Assembly (NCBI GenBank): GCA_937907205.1
Contig: CALESE010000103.1
Span: 1 to 29,267, forward strand
DNA: 29,267 nucleotides
Direction of reading: 5' to 3'
Source: an uncultured Romboutsia sp.
Lineage (GTDB): Bacteria; Bacillota; Clostridia; Peptostreptococcales; Peptostreptococcaceae
Below are positions 13,583 through 21,569 of the stretch, one piece after another (the first letter of the stretch is position 1; each line of letters starts with the position of its first letter). The position numbers and the translations under genes are program-made. Under the pieces are notes generated by a model, which was given only the letters and a program-made list of their open reading frames with translations, ran no database searches and had not been told where the DNA came from.

Positions 13583-15520
13583 ATGACTAAACCAAGTTTT
13601 TATGTAACAACACCTATATACTATCCAAGTGGTAACTTACATATAGGACATACTTATACAACAGTTGCAGCTGATGCAATAGCAAGATTCAAACGTTTCT
13701 GTGGATATGATGTAAAATTCTTAACAGGAACTGATGAGCACGGTGAAAAAATACAAAAAACTGCTAGAGAAAAAGGTATGAGTGAAATAGAATACTTAGA
13801 TGGAATGATAGCAGATATAAAAAAATTATGGAATACTATGGATATATCATATGATGACTTTATAAGAACAACAGAAGATAGACATAAAGTAGTAATCCAA
13901 AAAATATTTACTAAATTATATGAACAAGGAGATATATACAAAGGTTCTTATGAAGGTAAGTACTGTACTCCATGTGAAAGTTTCTGGACAGAGTCTCAAT
14001 TATTAGAAGGAAATAAATGTCCAGACTGTAAAAGAGAAACATATGAAGCTAAAGAAGAAGCTTATTTCTTTAAATTATCTAAGTATGAAGATAGATTAAG
14101 AGAATTGTTTGCTGATCCTAACTTCTGCTTCCCGGTATCAAGAAAAAATGAAATGGTTGCAAACTTCTTAGATAAAGGATTAGAAGATTTATGTGTAACT
14201 AGAACTACATTTGATTGGGGTATAAAAGTACCATTTGATGAAAAACACGTAATATACGTATGGGTAGATGCATTATGTAACTATATAACAGCTCTTGGAT
14301 ATATGAGTGAAAATGACAGTGATTACAAGAAATTCTGGCCAGCTAATGTTCAAATAGTAGGTAAAGAAATAATGAGATTCCATACTATAATATGGCCAGC
14401 TATACTTATGGCATTAGGTGAAGAAGTTCCTACACAAGTATATGGACATGGATGGATATTATTTGATAATGATAAGATGAGTAAATCAAAAGGAAATATA
14501 GTTTATCCAGAACAAATGATAAAAAGATATGGAGTAGATTCATTAAAATACTTCTTATTAAGAGAATTTGCATTTGGTCAAGATGGAAACTATACTCATA
14601 GAAACTTTGTTACAAGACTTAACTCTGATTTAGCAAATGATTTAGGTAACTTAGTAAGTAGAACTATTGCAATGGTTGAAAAATATAATGGTGGTATAAT
14701 ACCAATGGCAAAGGCTACTACTGAATTTGACTCAGACTTAAGAAAAACTGCAAGAATTTCAGTAGAAAACTTTGAAAAAGAAATGGATAAACTTCAATTT
14801 AATGAAGCATTAGAAAGTGCTTGGAAATTAATAAGAAGAACTAATAAGTATATAGATGAAACTATGCCTTGGACTTTAGCTAAAGATGAAACTAAAAAAG
14901 ATACATTAGATACTGTATTGTATAACTTATGTGAATCTATAAGAATAATAGCTACACTTATAAATCCAATAATGAATGATACAGTTAAGAAGATATACAA
15001 CCAATTAGGTATAGTGAATGAAGAATTGACTACTTGGGAAAGTGTTAAGACATTTGGTCTGATAGGAGAAGGTACTAAAGTTCACAAGGGAGAAGCTTTA
15101 TTCCCAAGACTAGATATAGAAAAAGAAGTAGAAGAATTAAACGAATTATTTGCAGAAAAGAAAGATGAAGTAGTTGAAGAAAATATAGAACACAAAGAAG
15201 AAATAACTATAGATGACTTAGACAAAGTTGAACTTAGAATAGGTAAAATAATAGAATGTGATAAGCATCCTAAAGCAGATAGATTATTAGTATCTAAAGT
15301 TCAAGTTGGACCAGAAGTAAGACAAATAGTATCTGGTATAGCTAAATGGTATAAGCCAGAAGAAATGGTTGGAAAAGAAGTTATAGTAGTATGTAACTTA
15401 AAACCAGTTAAATTAAGAGGTGTTGAATCTCAAGGTATGATATTAGCAGCTGGAGATGATGGAGATGATTTATTAATCCCAACAACTAATGGTGCTAAGC
15501 CTGGATGCGAGGTTCGTTAA
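13583..15520 (+). CDS. metG: Methionyl-tRNA synthetase
   Basis: A 645-residue class I synthetase that charges tRNA-Met. The HIGH motif is H20-H23 in PSGNLHIGHTYTT, the zinc knuckle is C128/C131 and C146/C149 in the connective-peptide region, and KMSKS is at 298-302. The anticodon-binding helical domain covers about 340-500, with WKLIRRTNKYIDETMPW. A C-terminal Trbp111/EMAP-type tRNA-binding domain (about 545-645, DLDKVELRIGKIIECDKHPKADRLLVSKV) mediates dimerisation in Bacillus-type MetRS. The length is normal for this form. The start follows AGGAGG. The T-box just upstream matches the amino acid, and tatD follows after 18 bases. Confidence 0.97.
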   Translation: MTKPSFYVTTPIYYPSGNLHIGHTYTTVAADAIARFKRFCGYDVKFLTGTDEHGEKIQKTAREKGMSEIEYLDGMIADIKKLWNTMDISYDDFIRTTEDRHKVVIQKIFTKLYEQGDIYKGSYEGKYCTPCESFWTESQLLEGNKCPDCKRETYEAKEEAYFFKLSKYEDRLRELFADPNFCFPVSRKNEMVANFLDKGLEDLCVTRTTFDWGIKVPFDEKHVIYVWVDALCNYITALGYMSENDSDYKKFWPANVQIVGKEIMRFHTIIWPAILMALGEEVPTQVYGHGWILFDNDKMSKSKGNIVYPEQMIKRYGVDSLKYFLLREFAFGQDGNYTHRNFVTRLNSDLANDLGNLVSRTIAMVEKYNGGIIPMAKATTEFDSDLRKTARISVENFEKEMDKLQFNEALESAWKLIRRTNKYIDETMPWTLAKDETKKDTLDTVLYNLCESIRIIATLINPIMNDTVKKIYNQLGIVNEELTTWESVKTFGLIGEGTKVHKGEALFPRLDIEKEVEELNELFAEKKDEVVEENIEHKEEITIDDLDKVELRIGKIIECDKHPKADRLLVSKVQVGPEVRQIVSGIAKWYKPEEMVGKEVIVVCNLKPVKLRGVESQGMILAAGDDGDDLLIPTTNGAKPGCEVR

Positions 15521-15538
15521 TAGAATAGGAGAATAATT

Positions 15539-16309
15539 ATGTTATTTGACTCACATGCACATTTAAATGATGAAAGATTTGATGAAGATAGAGAAGAACT
15601 TATCAAATCTTTGAAAGAAAATAAAGTTGAATTTGTAGTAAATCCTGGTGCTGATATTAAAACATCAATAAGTGCTATTGAACTTTCAAAGCAATATGAT
15701 TTTATATATGCAGCAGTTGGAGTTCATCCTCATGATGTAGGCGAGCTTGATAATACTGCAATAGACACACTTAGAAAACTAGCTACTGAAAATGATAAGG
15801 TAGTTGCAATTGGAGAAATAGGTCTAGATTATTACTATGATAATTCTCCAAGAGAAATACAAAAAGAATGGTTTAAAAAGCAAATAGAATTAGCTAATGA
15901 ATTAAAACTTCCTATAATAATACATGATAGAGATGCACATGGTGACACTTTTGAGATAATCAAAAATACTAAAAGTCCAGAAATTGGATGTGTACTTCAT
16001 TGTTATAGCGGAAATGTTGAGTTAGCTAGAGAATATGTAAAAATGGGTTGTTATATTTCAATACCTGGAACAGTTACATTTAAAAATAATAAGAAAACTA
16101 GAGAAGTAGTAAAAGATATACCTTTAGAATATTTATTAATAGAAACTGATTCACCATATATGGCACCAGAACCTCATAGAGGGAAAAGAAATGACCCATC
16201 GTTAGTTCAATTTGTTGCAGATAAGATAGCTCAAGAAAAAGGAATATCTTATGAAGATGTATGTGAAGCAACAAAAGAAAATGCTAAAAAATTATTTAAT
16301 ATAAAATAG
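15539..16309 (+). CDS. tatD: TatD family metal-dependent hydrolase (DNase)
   Basis: A 256-residue TIM-barrel hydrolase of the TatD/YabD/YcfH family. Metal ligands and family motifs in order: MLFDSHAHLND (His6, His8), GVHPHDV, AIGEIGLDYYYD, LPIIIHDRDAHGD, CVLHCYSGNVELA, and LLIETDSPYMAPEPHRGKRNDP. The preparation of the active site is complete. Members have 3'-5' exonuclease activity on DNA; the natural role is not settled. The position after metG is conserved in Gram-positives (metS-yabD). GGAG stands about 8 bases before the ATG, and a strong terminator follows the stop. Confidence 0.9.
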   Translation: MLFDSHAHLNDERFDEDREELIKSLKENKVEFVVNPGADIKTSISAIELSKQYDFIYAAVGVHPHDVGELDNTAIDTLRKLATENDKVVAIGEIGLDYYYDNSPREIQKEWFKKQIELANELKLPIIIHDRDAHGDTFEIIKNTKSPEIGCVLHCYSGNVELAREYVKMGCYISIPGTVTFKNNKKTREVVKDIPLEYLLIETDSPYMAPEPHRGKRNDPSLVQFVADKIAQEKGISYEDVCEATKENAKKLFNIK

Positions 16310-16314
16310 ATATA

Positions 16315-16356
16315 AAGCACACATATATTAATAATAAAAATATGTGTGCTTTTATT
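16315..16356 (+). terminator. Terminator after tatD
   Basis: AAGCACACATAT (16315-16326) pairs perfectly with ATATGTGTGCTT (16340-16351), followed by TTATTTT. It ends the metG-tatD unit. Confidence 0.85.
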
Positions 16357-16376
16357 TTAATGAAATTTATTATACC

Positions 16377-16405
16377 TTGATAAAAATTTATAAAAAACGT
16401 AAAAT
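16377..16405 (+). promoter_or_regulatory. Candidate promoter for rnmV-ksgA
   Basis: TTGATA (16377-16382), a 17-base spacer and TAAAAT (16400-16405). It lies between the tatD terminator and rnmV, so an independent promoter is needed here. Confidence 0.5.
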
Positions 16406-16458
16406 ATAAAGATGTAAGCTAAGATACGAGACTAATTTAAGTAAAAGGTGAATATATA

Positions 16459-16989
16459 ATGATAAAGGAAATAATAGTTGTAGAAGGAAGAGACGATGTT
16501 ACAGCAGTAAAAAGAGCTCTTGATGCTGAACTTATAACTACTGGGGGATTTGGATTTCCTAAGGGTGTTATGGAACGTATAAAATCAGCACAAAAAAGAA
16601 GAGGTGTAATAATATTTACTGACCCAGATTTTGCTGGTGAAAAAATAAGAAAAAAAATAGCTGCAGAAGTTCCAGGGTGTAAGCATGCATTTTTACCAAG
16701 AGAAGAAGCTAAAAAAGATGGAGATATAGGTATTGAAAATGCATCTCCAGAAAGTATATTAAAAGCACTTGAGAATGTAAGAACAGAAAGTACTGATAAA
16801 AGAAATGAATTCGGACAAGTTGATTTAATAAGAAATGGATTAATAGGTAATGAAGAGGCATCACATAGACGTGATGAGTTAGGTAAAATACTTGGCATAG
16901 GATATGGAAATGCTAAGCAATTCTTAAATAGATTAAATAATTATGGAGTAAGTAGAGAAGAATTTAATAAAGCTCTTGATACTTTATAA
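16459..16989 (+). CDS. rnmV: Ribonuclease M5
   Basis: A 176-residue Toprim-domain endonuclease that matures 5S rRNA precursors in Gram-positives. The conserved glutamate is in IIVVEGRDDVTAVKRAL (start of Toprim) and the DxD motif in IIFTDPDFAGEKIRKKI. GGFGFPKGV and HAFLPREEAKKDGDIGIENASPESILKAL are characteristic of RNase M5. The C-terminal 60 residues form the M5-specific part (GLIGNEEASHRRDELGKILGIGYGNAKQFLNRLN). AAAGGTG precedes the ATG. ksgA follows after 24 bases, the same pair as in Bacillus. The substrate, 5S rRNA, is represented at the very start of this window. Confidence 0.93.
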   Translation: MIKEIIVVEGRDDVTAVKRALDAELITTGGFGFPKGVMERIKSAQKRRGVIIFTDPDFAGEKIRKKIAAEVPGCKHAFLPREEAKKDGDIGIENASPESILKALENVRTESTDKRNEFGQVDLIRNGLIGNEEASHRRDELGKILGIGYGNAKQFLNRLNNYGVSREEFNKALDTL

Positions 16990-17013
16990 AACTAAATACA
17001 AAGGAGAAATATA

Positions 17014-17883
17014 ATGGATAGACTTTCATCACATAGAGCTACCAAAAGTGTGGTAGAAAAACACGGATTTAAGTTTTCTAAATCTTTAGGACAAAACTTC
17101 TTAATAGATGATAATGTTATAGATAGAATATTAAGTGGAGCAAGAATATCAGAAGGTGATAAAATAATAGAAGTTGGACCAGGAATTGGTACACTTACTC
17201 GTGAGATGGGAAAAGTTGCAGATAAAGTAGTAGCTATAGAAATCGATAAGACATTAATACCTATTCTTAGCGAAACATTAGATGAATTTGACAATATAGA
17301 GGTAGTTAACCAAGATATATTAAAAGTAAATGTACAGGAATTAGTAAATGAAAAATTAAGTGGAGGGCCAGTTAAATTAGTTGCAAACCTTCCATACTAC
17401 ATAACTACACCAATAGTTATGAAATTTTTAGAAGAAGATATACCTGTAACTGATATAGTTGTTATGGTTCAAAAAGAAGTTGCAGATAGAATGAATGCAG
17501 ATCCAGGAACTAAGGATTATGGGGCATTATCAGTAGCAGTACAATATTACTGTGATACAGAAATTGTAGCAAAAGCACCAAGACACATGTTTATACCACA
17601 GCCTAATGTTGACTCTACAGTTATAGGACTTCATGTAAGGGAAGAGAGAAAGTATCCTGTAAATAATGAGGAAATATTCTTCAAAACAGTTAAAGCATCT
17701 TTTGGTCAAAGAAGAAAGACATTACTTAATTCATTAGGTGGATTAGGATTTTTAAGTAAAGATGAAATAAGAGAAGTTTTAGCAGAAGCTAATATAGATG
17801 AAAAAAGAAGAGGAGAAACTCTAACTATAGAAGAATTTGCTAATCTTGCTAATGTAATAAACTCAAAAGTACCTTCAAAATAG
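17014..17883 (+). CDS. ksgA: 16S rRNA dimethyladenosine transferase
   Basis: A 289-residue RsmA/KsgA enzyme that dimethylates A1518 and A1519 at the 3' end of 16S rRNA during 30S assembly. Motifs: SKSLGQNFLIDDNVIDRI, SAM motif I IIEVGPGIGTLTREM, AIEIDKTLIPIL, catalytic NLPYYITTPIVMKF, VVMVQKEVADRM, and YGALSVAVQYY with the C-terminal domain PRHMFIPQPNVDSTVIGL and FGQRRKTLLNSL. The start follows AAAGGAG. The 3' end of the gene doubles as the 5' arm of its terminator. The product matters for kasugamycin sensitivity in many bacteria. Confidence 0.96.
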   Translation: MDRLSSHRATKSVVEKHGFKFSKSLGQNFLIDDNVIDRILSGARISEGDKIIEVGPGIGTLTREMGKVADKVVAIEIDKTLIPILSETLDEFDNIEVVNQDILKVNVQELVNEKLSGGPVKLVANLPYYITTPIVMKFLEEDIPVTDIVVMVQKEVADRMNADPGTKDYGALSVAVQYYCDTEIVAKAPRHMFIPQPNVDSTVIGLHVREERKYPVNNEEIFFKTVKASFGQRRKTLLNSLGGLGFLSKDEIREVLAEANIDEKRRGETLTIEEFANLANVINSKVPSK

Positions 17884-17896
17884 AAGGTACTTTTTT
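17866..17896 (+). terminator. Terminator that overlaps the ksgA stop codon
   Basis: AAAGTACCTTC (17866-17876) lies in the last codons of ksgA and pairs with GAAGGTACTTT (17883-17893). The loop AAAATA includes most of the TAG stop (17881-17883). Six T residues end the element. Confidence 0.87.
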
Positions 17897-17949
17897 ATTC
17901 CAACTAAACATATACTATCTAGAGAAACTATGTTAAGGGGGGATTAGAG

Positions 17950-19227
17950 ATGGCTTCTAAAAGAAAATTTAAAAGAGATTATATAATTCTTGAAGCTAAA
18001 GATATGAACTTTAGATATAAAGAGCGTGTTGCACCTAAGGCATTTGCAAAAGTAGAAGTAAATGACGAAAAAAGCACAGTTGCACTATATGTAGAAAATG
18101 TAAAGAGTGTTAAGGATGGATATAAAGTAGTAGCTATAAGAAGTGACTATGATACAGTTGAATTAGGTAATATAGTTATAGGAGATCAAGGTAATGGAGA
18201 ATTTGCATTTGATTTAGAAAACTCGGGATCAGAAATAAAAGGTATAGCTATGTTATATGAAAAAACTGTACCACTTATAGGATTTAAAGGTAGTAAAATA
18301 GATAATTATGAGGAAATATTATTTACGGGGGATGACAACTACGAAGAAGATGAGTATGAATATGAAGAGATAGAGTATATAGAAATAGATGAAGATGACC
18401 CTGATTATGAAAGATATGAAGAAATCGAATATATAGAAATAGATGAAGATAATCCTGACTATGATAAATATGAAGATGGAGAAGAATATCATGAATATGA
18501 AGAAATAGACAATTATGAAGAAATATATAATGAGGATGATATTGATTCTGACCCTAAACCTAACTATAATCCAGAACCAATAGATTCTATTATACAAAAT
18601 GAAATAGAAGAAGAAATAGAAGAAGAGATAGAAAATATAATAGAGCATACTAGAAAAAAAGTACCAGAGAATAATAATGGCATAGGTAATGCATTAAAAA
18701 ACTCAACTCAAAGTAAATCAAGTAAGTCTACACAAATAAAATCATCATCAAATCAATCAAGTTATAGCCATCGATATATACAAAATGAAAATATAGAAGA
18801 AATTAAAAGTGCGGGAACACTTTTGATGCCAAGACAAATTAAAAAAGGGTTGAAAATGTTTAAAGAGGTTAAGCCATTTGTAAATGAACCAACACAAGAC
18901 ACTAGATGGTGGAAAATAGAAGTAACTCCGACAACTCTATGTGGATATACAATGCCAAACTTAGGCTATATAAATACATTAAATTATACGATGTATAGCG
19001 ATATAGTAATGAACTCATATAAATACAGACATTATTTATTTGGTGTTCAATATGATGAATATAATAAAAGAAAAAACTATATATATGCAATACCAGGTGC
19101 AAAAAATGAACAACCAGATAAAGGCTTAACAGGATTTAGAACTTATCAACCTTGTGATAATAGAAGTGATAATTTAGGGTACTGGTTATGTATCATTGAC
19201 TCCAGAACGAGAAGAATTATAAAGTAG
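17950..19227 (+). CDS. Unrecognised acidic repeat protein (yabG position)
   Basis: A 425-residue protein I cannot assign. Three parts are visible. Residues 1-125 look folded, with alternating hydrophobic strands (FAKVEVNDEKSTVALYVENVKSV...). Residues about 128-240 are extremely acidic, Glu/Asp/Tyr/Ile-rich, with two tandem 18-residue units (138-155, 156-173) and an EEEIEEEIE stretch. A Ser/Lys linker (about 255-275) follows, then a C-terminal domain from about 288 with RWWK (319-322), a YLFG-containing segment, YIYAIPG and GYWLCIID. The last part recalls C-terminal domains of uncharacterised clostridial proteins (from memory only). No signal peptide or membrane helix is seen. AGGGGGGA precedes the ATG. 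In Bacillus the gene after ksgA is the spore coat protease yabG; this is not a YabG. A role in the spore or cell surface is a guess from position. Confidence 0.75.
   Translation: MASKRKFKRDYIILEAKDMNFRYKERVAPKAFAKVEVNDEKSTVALYVENVKSVKDGYKVVAIRSDYDTVELGNIVIGDQGNGEFAFDLENSGSEIKGIAMLYEKTVPLIGFKGSKIDNYEEILFTGDDNYEEDEYEYEEIEYIEIDEDDPDYERYEEIEYIEIDEDNPDYDKYEDGEEYHEYEEIDNYEEIYNEDDIDSDPKPNYNPEPIDSIIQNEIEEEIEEEIENIIEHTRKKVPENNNGIGNALKNSTQSKSSKSTQIKSSSNQSSYSHRYIQNENIEEIKSAGTLLMPRQIKKGLKMFKEVKPFVNEPTQDTRWWKIEVTPTTLCGYTMPNLGYINTLNYTMYSDIVMNSYKYRHYLFGVQYDEYNKRKNYIYAIPGAKNEQPDKGLTGFRTYQPCDNRSDNLGYWLCIIDSRTRRIIK
18361..18468 (+). repeat. Two in-frame 54-bp tandem repeats
   Basis: Copies at 18361-18414 and 18415-18468 encode YEEIEYIEIDEDDPDYER and YEEIEYIEIDEDNPDYDK. 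They differ at three residues, and synonymous changes show the duplication is not very recent. Partial echoes (YEYEEI, EYEEID, YEEIY) flank them, so the acidic region probably grew by repeat expansion. Confidence 0.85.
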
Positions 19228-19246
19228 AAAATAATCCATGCGACTA

Positions 19247-19275
19247 TTGATAATATTTTAATAATCCTCTAAAAT
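19247..19275 (+). promoter_or_regulatory. Candidate promoter for the PepT-like gene
   Basis: TTGATA (19247-19252), a 17-base spacer and TAAAAT (19270-19275), the same hexamers as before rnmV. A second -10-like TATAAT lies at 19288-19293 without a clear -35. Confidence 0.45.
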
Positions 19276-19307
19276 ATATAAATATACTATAATTTGGGGG
19301 ATATATT

Positions 19308-20423
19308 ATGATAAATAATGAAAGACTTATAAATGAATTTTTAGAATTAGTGCAAATTGACAGTCCATCTTCAAAAGAAGGAGCAGTTGCTAAAGTTCTA
19401 GTAGAAAAATTAGAAAAAATCGGGTGTGAAGTTTTAATAGACGATGCTGGATTAAAAACTGGTGGGGAAACAGGAAATATAATAGCTAGATTAAAAGGTA
19501 ATAGACCGGGAAGAAAATTATTGTTCAGTTCACATATGGACACAGTTAGTCCTGGAATAGGAGTAAAACCTATAATAGATGAAGTTAATGGAATAATAAA
19601 AAGTGATGGAACTACAGTATTAGGATCTGATGATAAAGCTGGTATAGCAGCTATATTAGAAGGATTAAGAGCTATAAAGGAAAATAATATAAGTCATGCA
19701 GATATACAAGTAGTATTTTCTATATGGGAAGAAGGAGGACTAAACGGAGCTAAAAACTTAGATTACTCTAAAATAGATGCAGATTTAGCTTTTGTATTAG
19801 ATAGTGGTGGATCTCCTGGGGAAATAATAGTTCAAGCACCAGCCCAAGATGCTATAAAAGTTAATATAATAGGAAGACCAGCTCATGCAGGGCTTCAACC
19901 AGAAAATGGTATAAGTGCGATAATGGTAGCATCAAAAGCTATAGAAAATATGAATTTATTAAGAATAGATGAAGAAACTACTGCAAATATTGGTATAGTT
20001 AAAGGTGGTATAGCAACTAATATAGTTATGCCAGAATTAGAAATATTTGCAGAAGCTAGAAGTTTAAGTGAAGAAAAATTAGATAATCAAACAAACCATA
20101 TGGTAGAAACATTTAAAAAAGTTGCCCAAGATTTTGGAGCAGAGATAGATATAGAAGTAAAAAGAGCATATGCACCATTTAAAATTGAAGATAATGACGA
20201 GATAGTATTACTTGCAAAGAAAGCATTCTCTAATATGGGTATAGAAGGTAAAACTGGATCTACTGGTGGAGGAAGTGATACTAATATACTTAATAAAAAC
20301 TGTGTAAAAGCAGTAAATTTAGGAATAGGTATGAAAAAAGCTCACACATTAGAAGAATATATAGCTATAGAAGATTTATTAAACTCTGCTATAATGGTAT
20401 TAGAATTAATAAAAGAAGCTTAG
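19308..20423 (+). CDS. PepT-like M20 family metallopeptidase
   Basis: A 371-residue M20 peptidase of the PepT-like (YqjE) group. Zinc-site motifs are all present: LLFSSHMDTVSPG (H76, D78), VLGSDDKAGIAAIL (D108/D109), SIWEEGGLNGAKNLD (E141/E142), FVLDSGGSPGEI (D165) and, near the C-terminus, KKAHTLEEY. The lid/dimer domain is inserted at about 180-290 (GRPAHAGLQPENGISAI, VKGGIATNIVMPE). TGSTGGGSDTNIL is characteristic. It probably cleaves small peptides such as tripeptides in the cytoplasm; the substrate is uncertain. It begins with TTGGGGGA before the ATG, has its own promoter and terminator and stands alone. It interrupts the Bacillus-type order after ksgA. Confidence 0.9.
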   Translation: MINNERLINEFLELVQIDSPSSKEGAVAKVLVEKLEKIGCEVLIDDAGLKTGGETGNIIARLKGNRPGRKLLFSSHMDTVSPGIGVKPIIDEVNGIIKSDGTTVLGSDDKAGIAAILEGLRAIKENNISHADIQVVFSIWEEGGLNGAKNLDYSKIDADLAFVLDSGGSPGEIIVQAPAQDAIKVNIIGRPAHAGLQPENGISAIMVASKAIENMNLLRIDEETTANIGIVKGGIATNIVMPELEIFAEARSLSEEKLDNQTNHMVETFKKVAQDFGAEIDIEVKRAYAPFKIEDNDEIVLLAKKAFSNMGIEGKTGSTGGGSDTNILNKNCVKAVNLGIGMKKAHTLEEYIAIEDLLNSAIMVLELIKEA

Positions 20424-20432
20424 TAATACAAA

Positions 20433-20466
20433 AATCACCTAGAAAAATTCTAGGTGATTTTCTTAT
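20433..20466 (+). terminator. Terminator after the PepT-like gene
   Basis: AATCACCTAGAA (20433-20444) pairs perfectly with TTCTAGGTGATT (20448-20459) around an AAA loop, then TTCTTATTTT. Confidence 0.87.
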
Positions 20467-20591
20467 TTTATAGGTATTGATAATTAATATTAAAAGCAAA
20501 AAATATCCATTTTTATTGAGAGATAAGTTTTTGATTTAAAAGTATATAAGAATGGATATAATTAATTTGTAATAAATCTAGGAGGAATAAA

Positions 20592-21500
20592 ATGGAACAA
20601 AGATATCAAGAGGCAAATAAAGTTACTATACAAGCAATAATATGGAATATAATCTTAACAATAATAAAAATAGTGGCTGGTATATTTGGTAAATCTAATG
20701 CTATGGTAGCAGATGGGCTTCATTCAGCATCAGATATAATAAGCTCAGTGGGTGTTTTAATAGGAAACTATGTATCAGCTACACCTCAAGATAAAGAGCA
20801 TAATTATGGACATGAAAAAGCTGAAACGTTGGTATCATTTTTATTATCTTTATTATTAATATTTGTATCATTAACAATTGGTATAGAGGCACTTAAATCT
20901 TTATTTAATTTAGATACAGTACAAATACCAACAGCGTTACCACTTATAGTGTCCGTAGTATCTATATTAATAAAAGAATATCAATTTAGAATAACTATAA
21001 AGGTTGCAAATAAGATTAATTCTCCAGCACTAAAAGCAGATGCATGGCACCATAGATCTGATTCATTATCCTCTGTAGCAGCATTTGTAGGGATAGGTGG
21101 ATCAATGCTTGGATTTAAAGCCTTAGACCCATTAGCATCAGTTGTAGTTGCATTATTTGTTGCAAAGGTTGGATTAGATATATTAAAAAATTCAGTTAAT
21201 GAATTAATGGATGTTTCAATAGATGAAGAACAAGAAGATGAAATAAAATTATTAGCAGCAAGCACAGAGGGTGTTAAAAATCTTGGAGAATTAAGGACAA
21301 GAAAGCATGGAGCAATGGCATATGTAGATTTGACAATATGTGTAGACGGAAATTTAACAGTAGCAAAAGGACATGACATAGCTCATGATTTGGAAAAAAG
21401 CATAGTAAGTAGTATGGAATTTGTAAAAGGAATAACAGTTCATGTAGAACCTTGTGTAGAAGAATGTAAAAATTGCCTAGGAAATAATAATATAAAATAA
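20592..21500 (+). CDS. Cation diffusion facilitator family transporter
   Basis: A 302-residue CDF exporter. Membrane helices are visible at about 13-33, 48-62, 82-104, 115-130 and 160-195. The transport-site residues are present as DGLHSASD (D41, H44, D48) in helix 2 and DAWHHRSD (D150, H153, D157) in helix 5. HNYGHEKAETL before helix 3 is typical. The cytoplasmic C-terminal domain has the usual ACT-like fold with RTRKHGAMAYVDLTICVDGNLTV and HDIAHDLEKSI. The protein ends in a Cys-containing tail after HVEP, with C288, C292 and C295. It would export Zn, Mn, Fe or Co by proton antiport; the HD-HD site does not settle the metal. AGGAGG precedes the ATG. A TATAAT at 20557-20562 could be its -10, but no good -35 is seen. 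Confidence 0.92.
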   Translation: MEQRYQEANKVTIQAIIWNIILTIIKIVAGIFGKSNAMVADGLHSASDIISSVGVLIGNYVSATPQDKEHNYGHEKAETLVSFLLSLLLIFVSLTIGIEALKSLFNLDTVQIPTALPLIVSVVSILIKEYQFRITIKVANKINSPALKADAWHHRSDSLSSVAAFVGIGGSMLGFKALDPLASVVVALFVAKVGLDILKNSVNELMDVSIDEEQEDEIKLLAASTEGVKNLGELRTRKHGAMAYVDLTICVDGNLTVAKGHDIAHDLEKSIVSSMEFVKGITVHVEPCVEECKNCLGNNNIK

Positions 21501-21517
21501 TTATATCTTAAAAAAAG

Positions 21518-21547
21518 TTGAAAAAAGTAATATAATAGTTTTATAAT
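21518..21547 (+). promoter_or_regulatory. Candidate promoter for the membrane-anchored protein
   Basis: TTGAAA (21518-21523), an 18-base spacer and TATAAT (21542-21547). It would give a leader of about 16 bases that just includes the ribosome site at 21557. Confidence 0.45.
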
Positions 21548-21569
21548 TATATCCTTAGGGGGAATTTAT

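Noticed and set aside
16437..16898. 153-codon minus-strand open frame opposite rnmV
   Set aside because: It is a shadow of the RNase M5 gene with Ser/Pro/Phe-rich composition and no start signal.
18319..18648. 109-codon minus-strand open frame opposite the acidic repeat region
   Set aside because: Its Phe/Ile/Tyr-only composition is the complement of GAA/GAT/TAT codons. It has no ribosome site, and the plus-strand gene is clear.
20981..21379. 132-codon minus-strand open frame inside the cation transporter gene
   Set aside because: It lies entirely within a well-defined CDF gene on the other strand, has no recognisable domain and no ribosome site.
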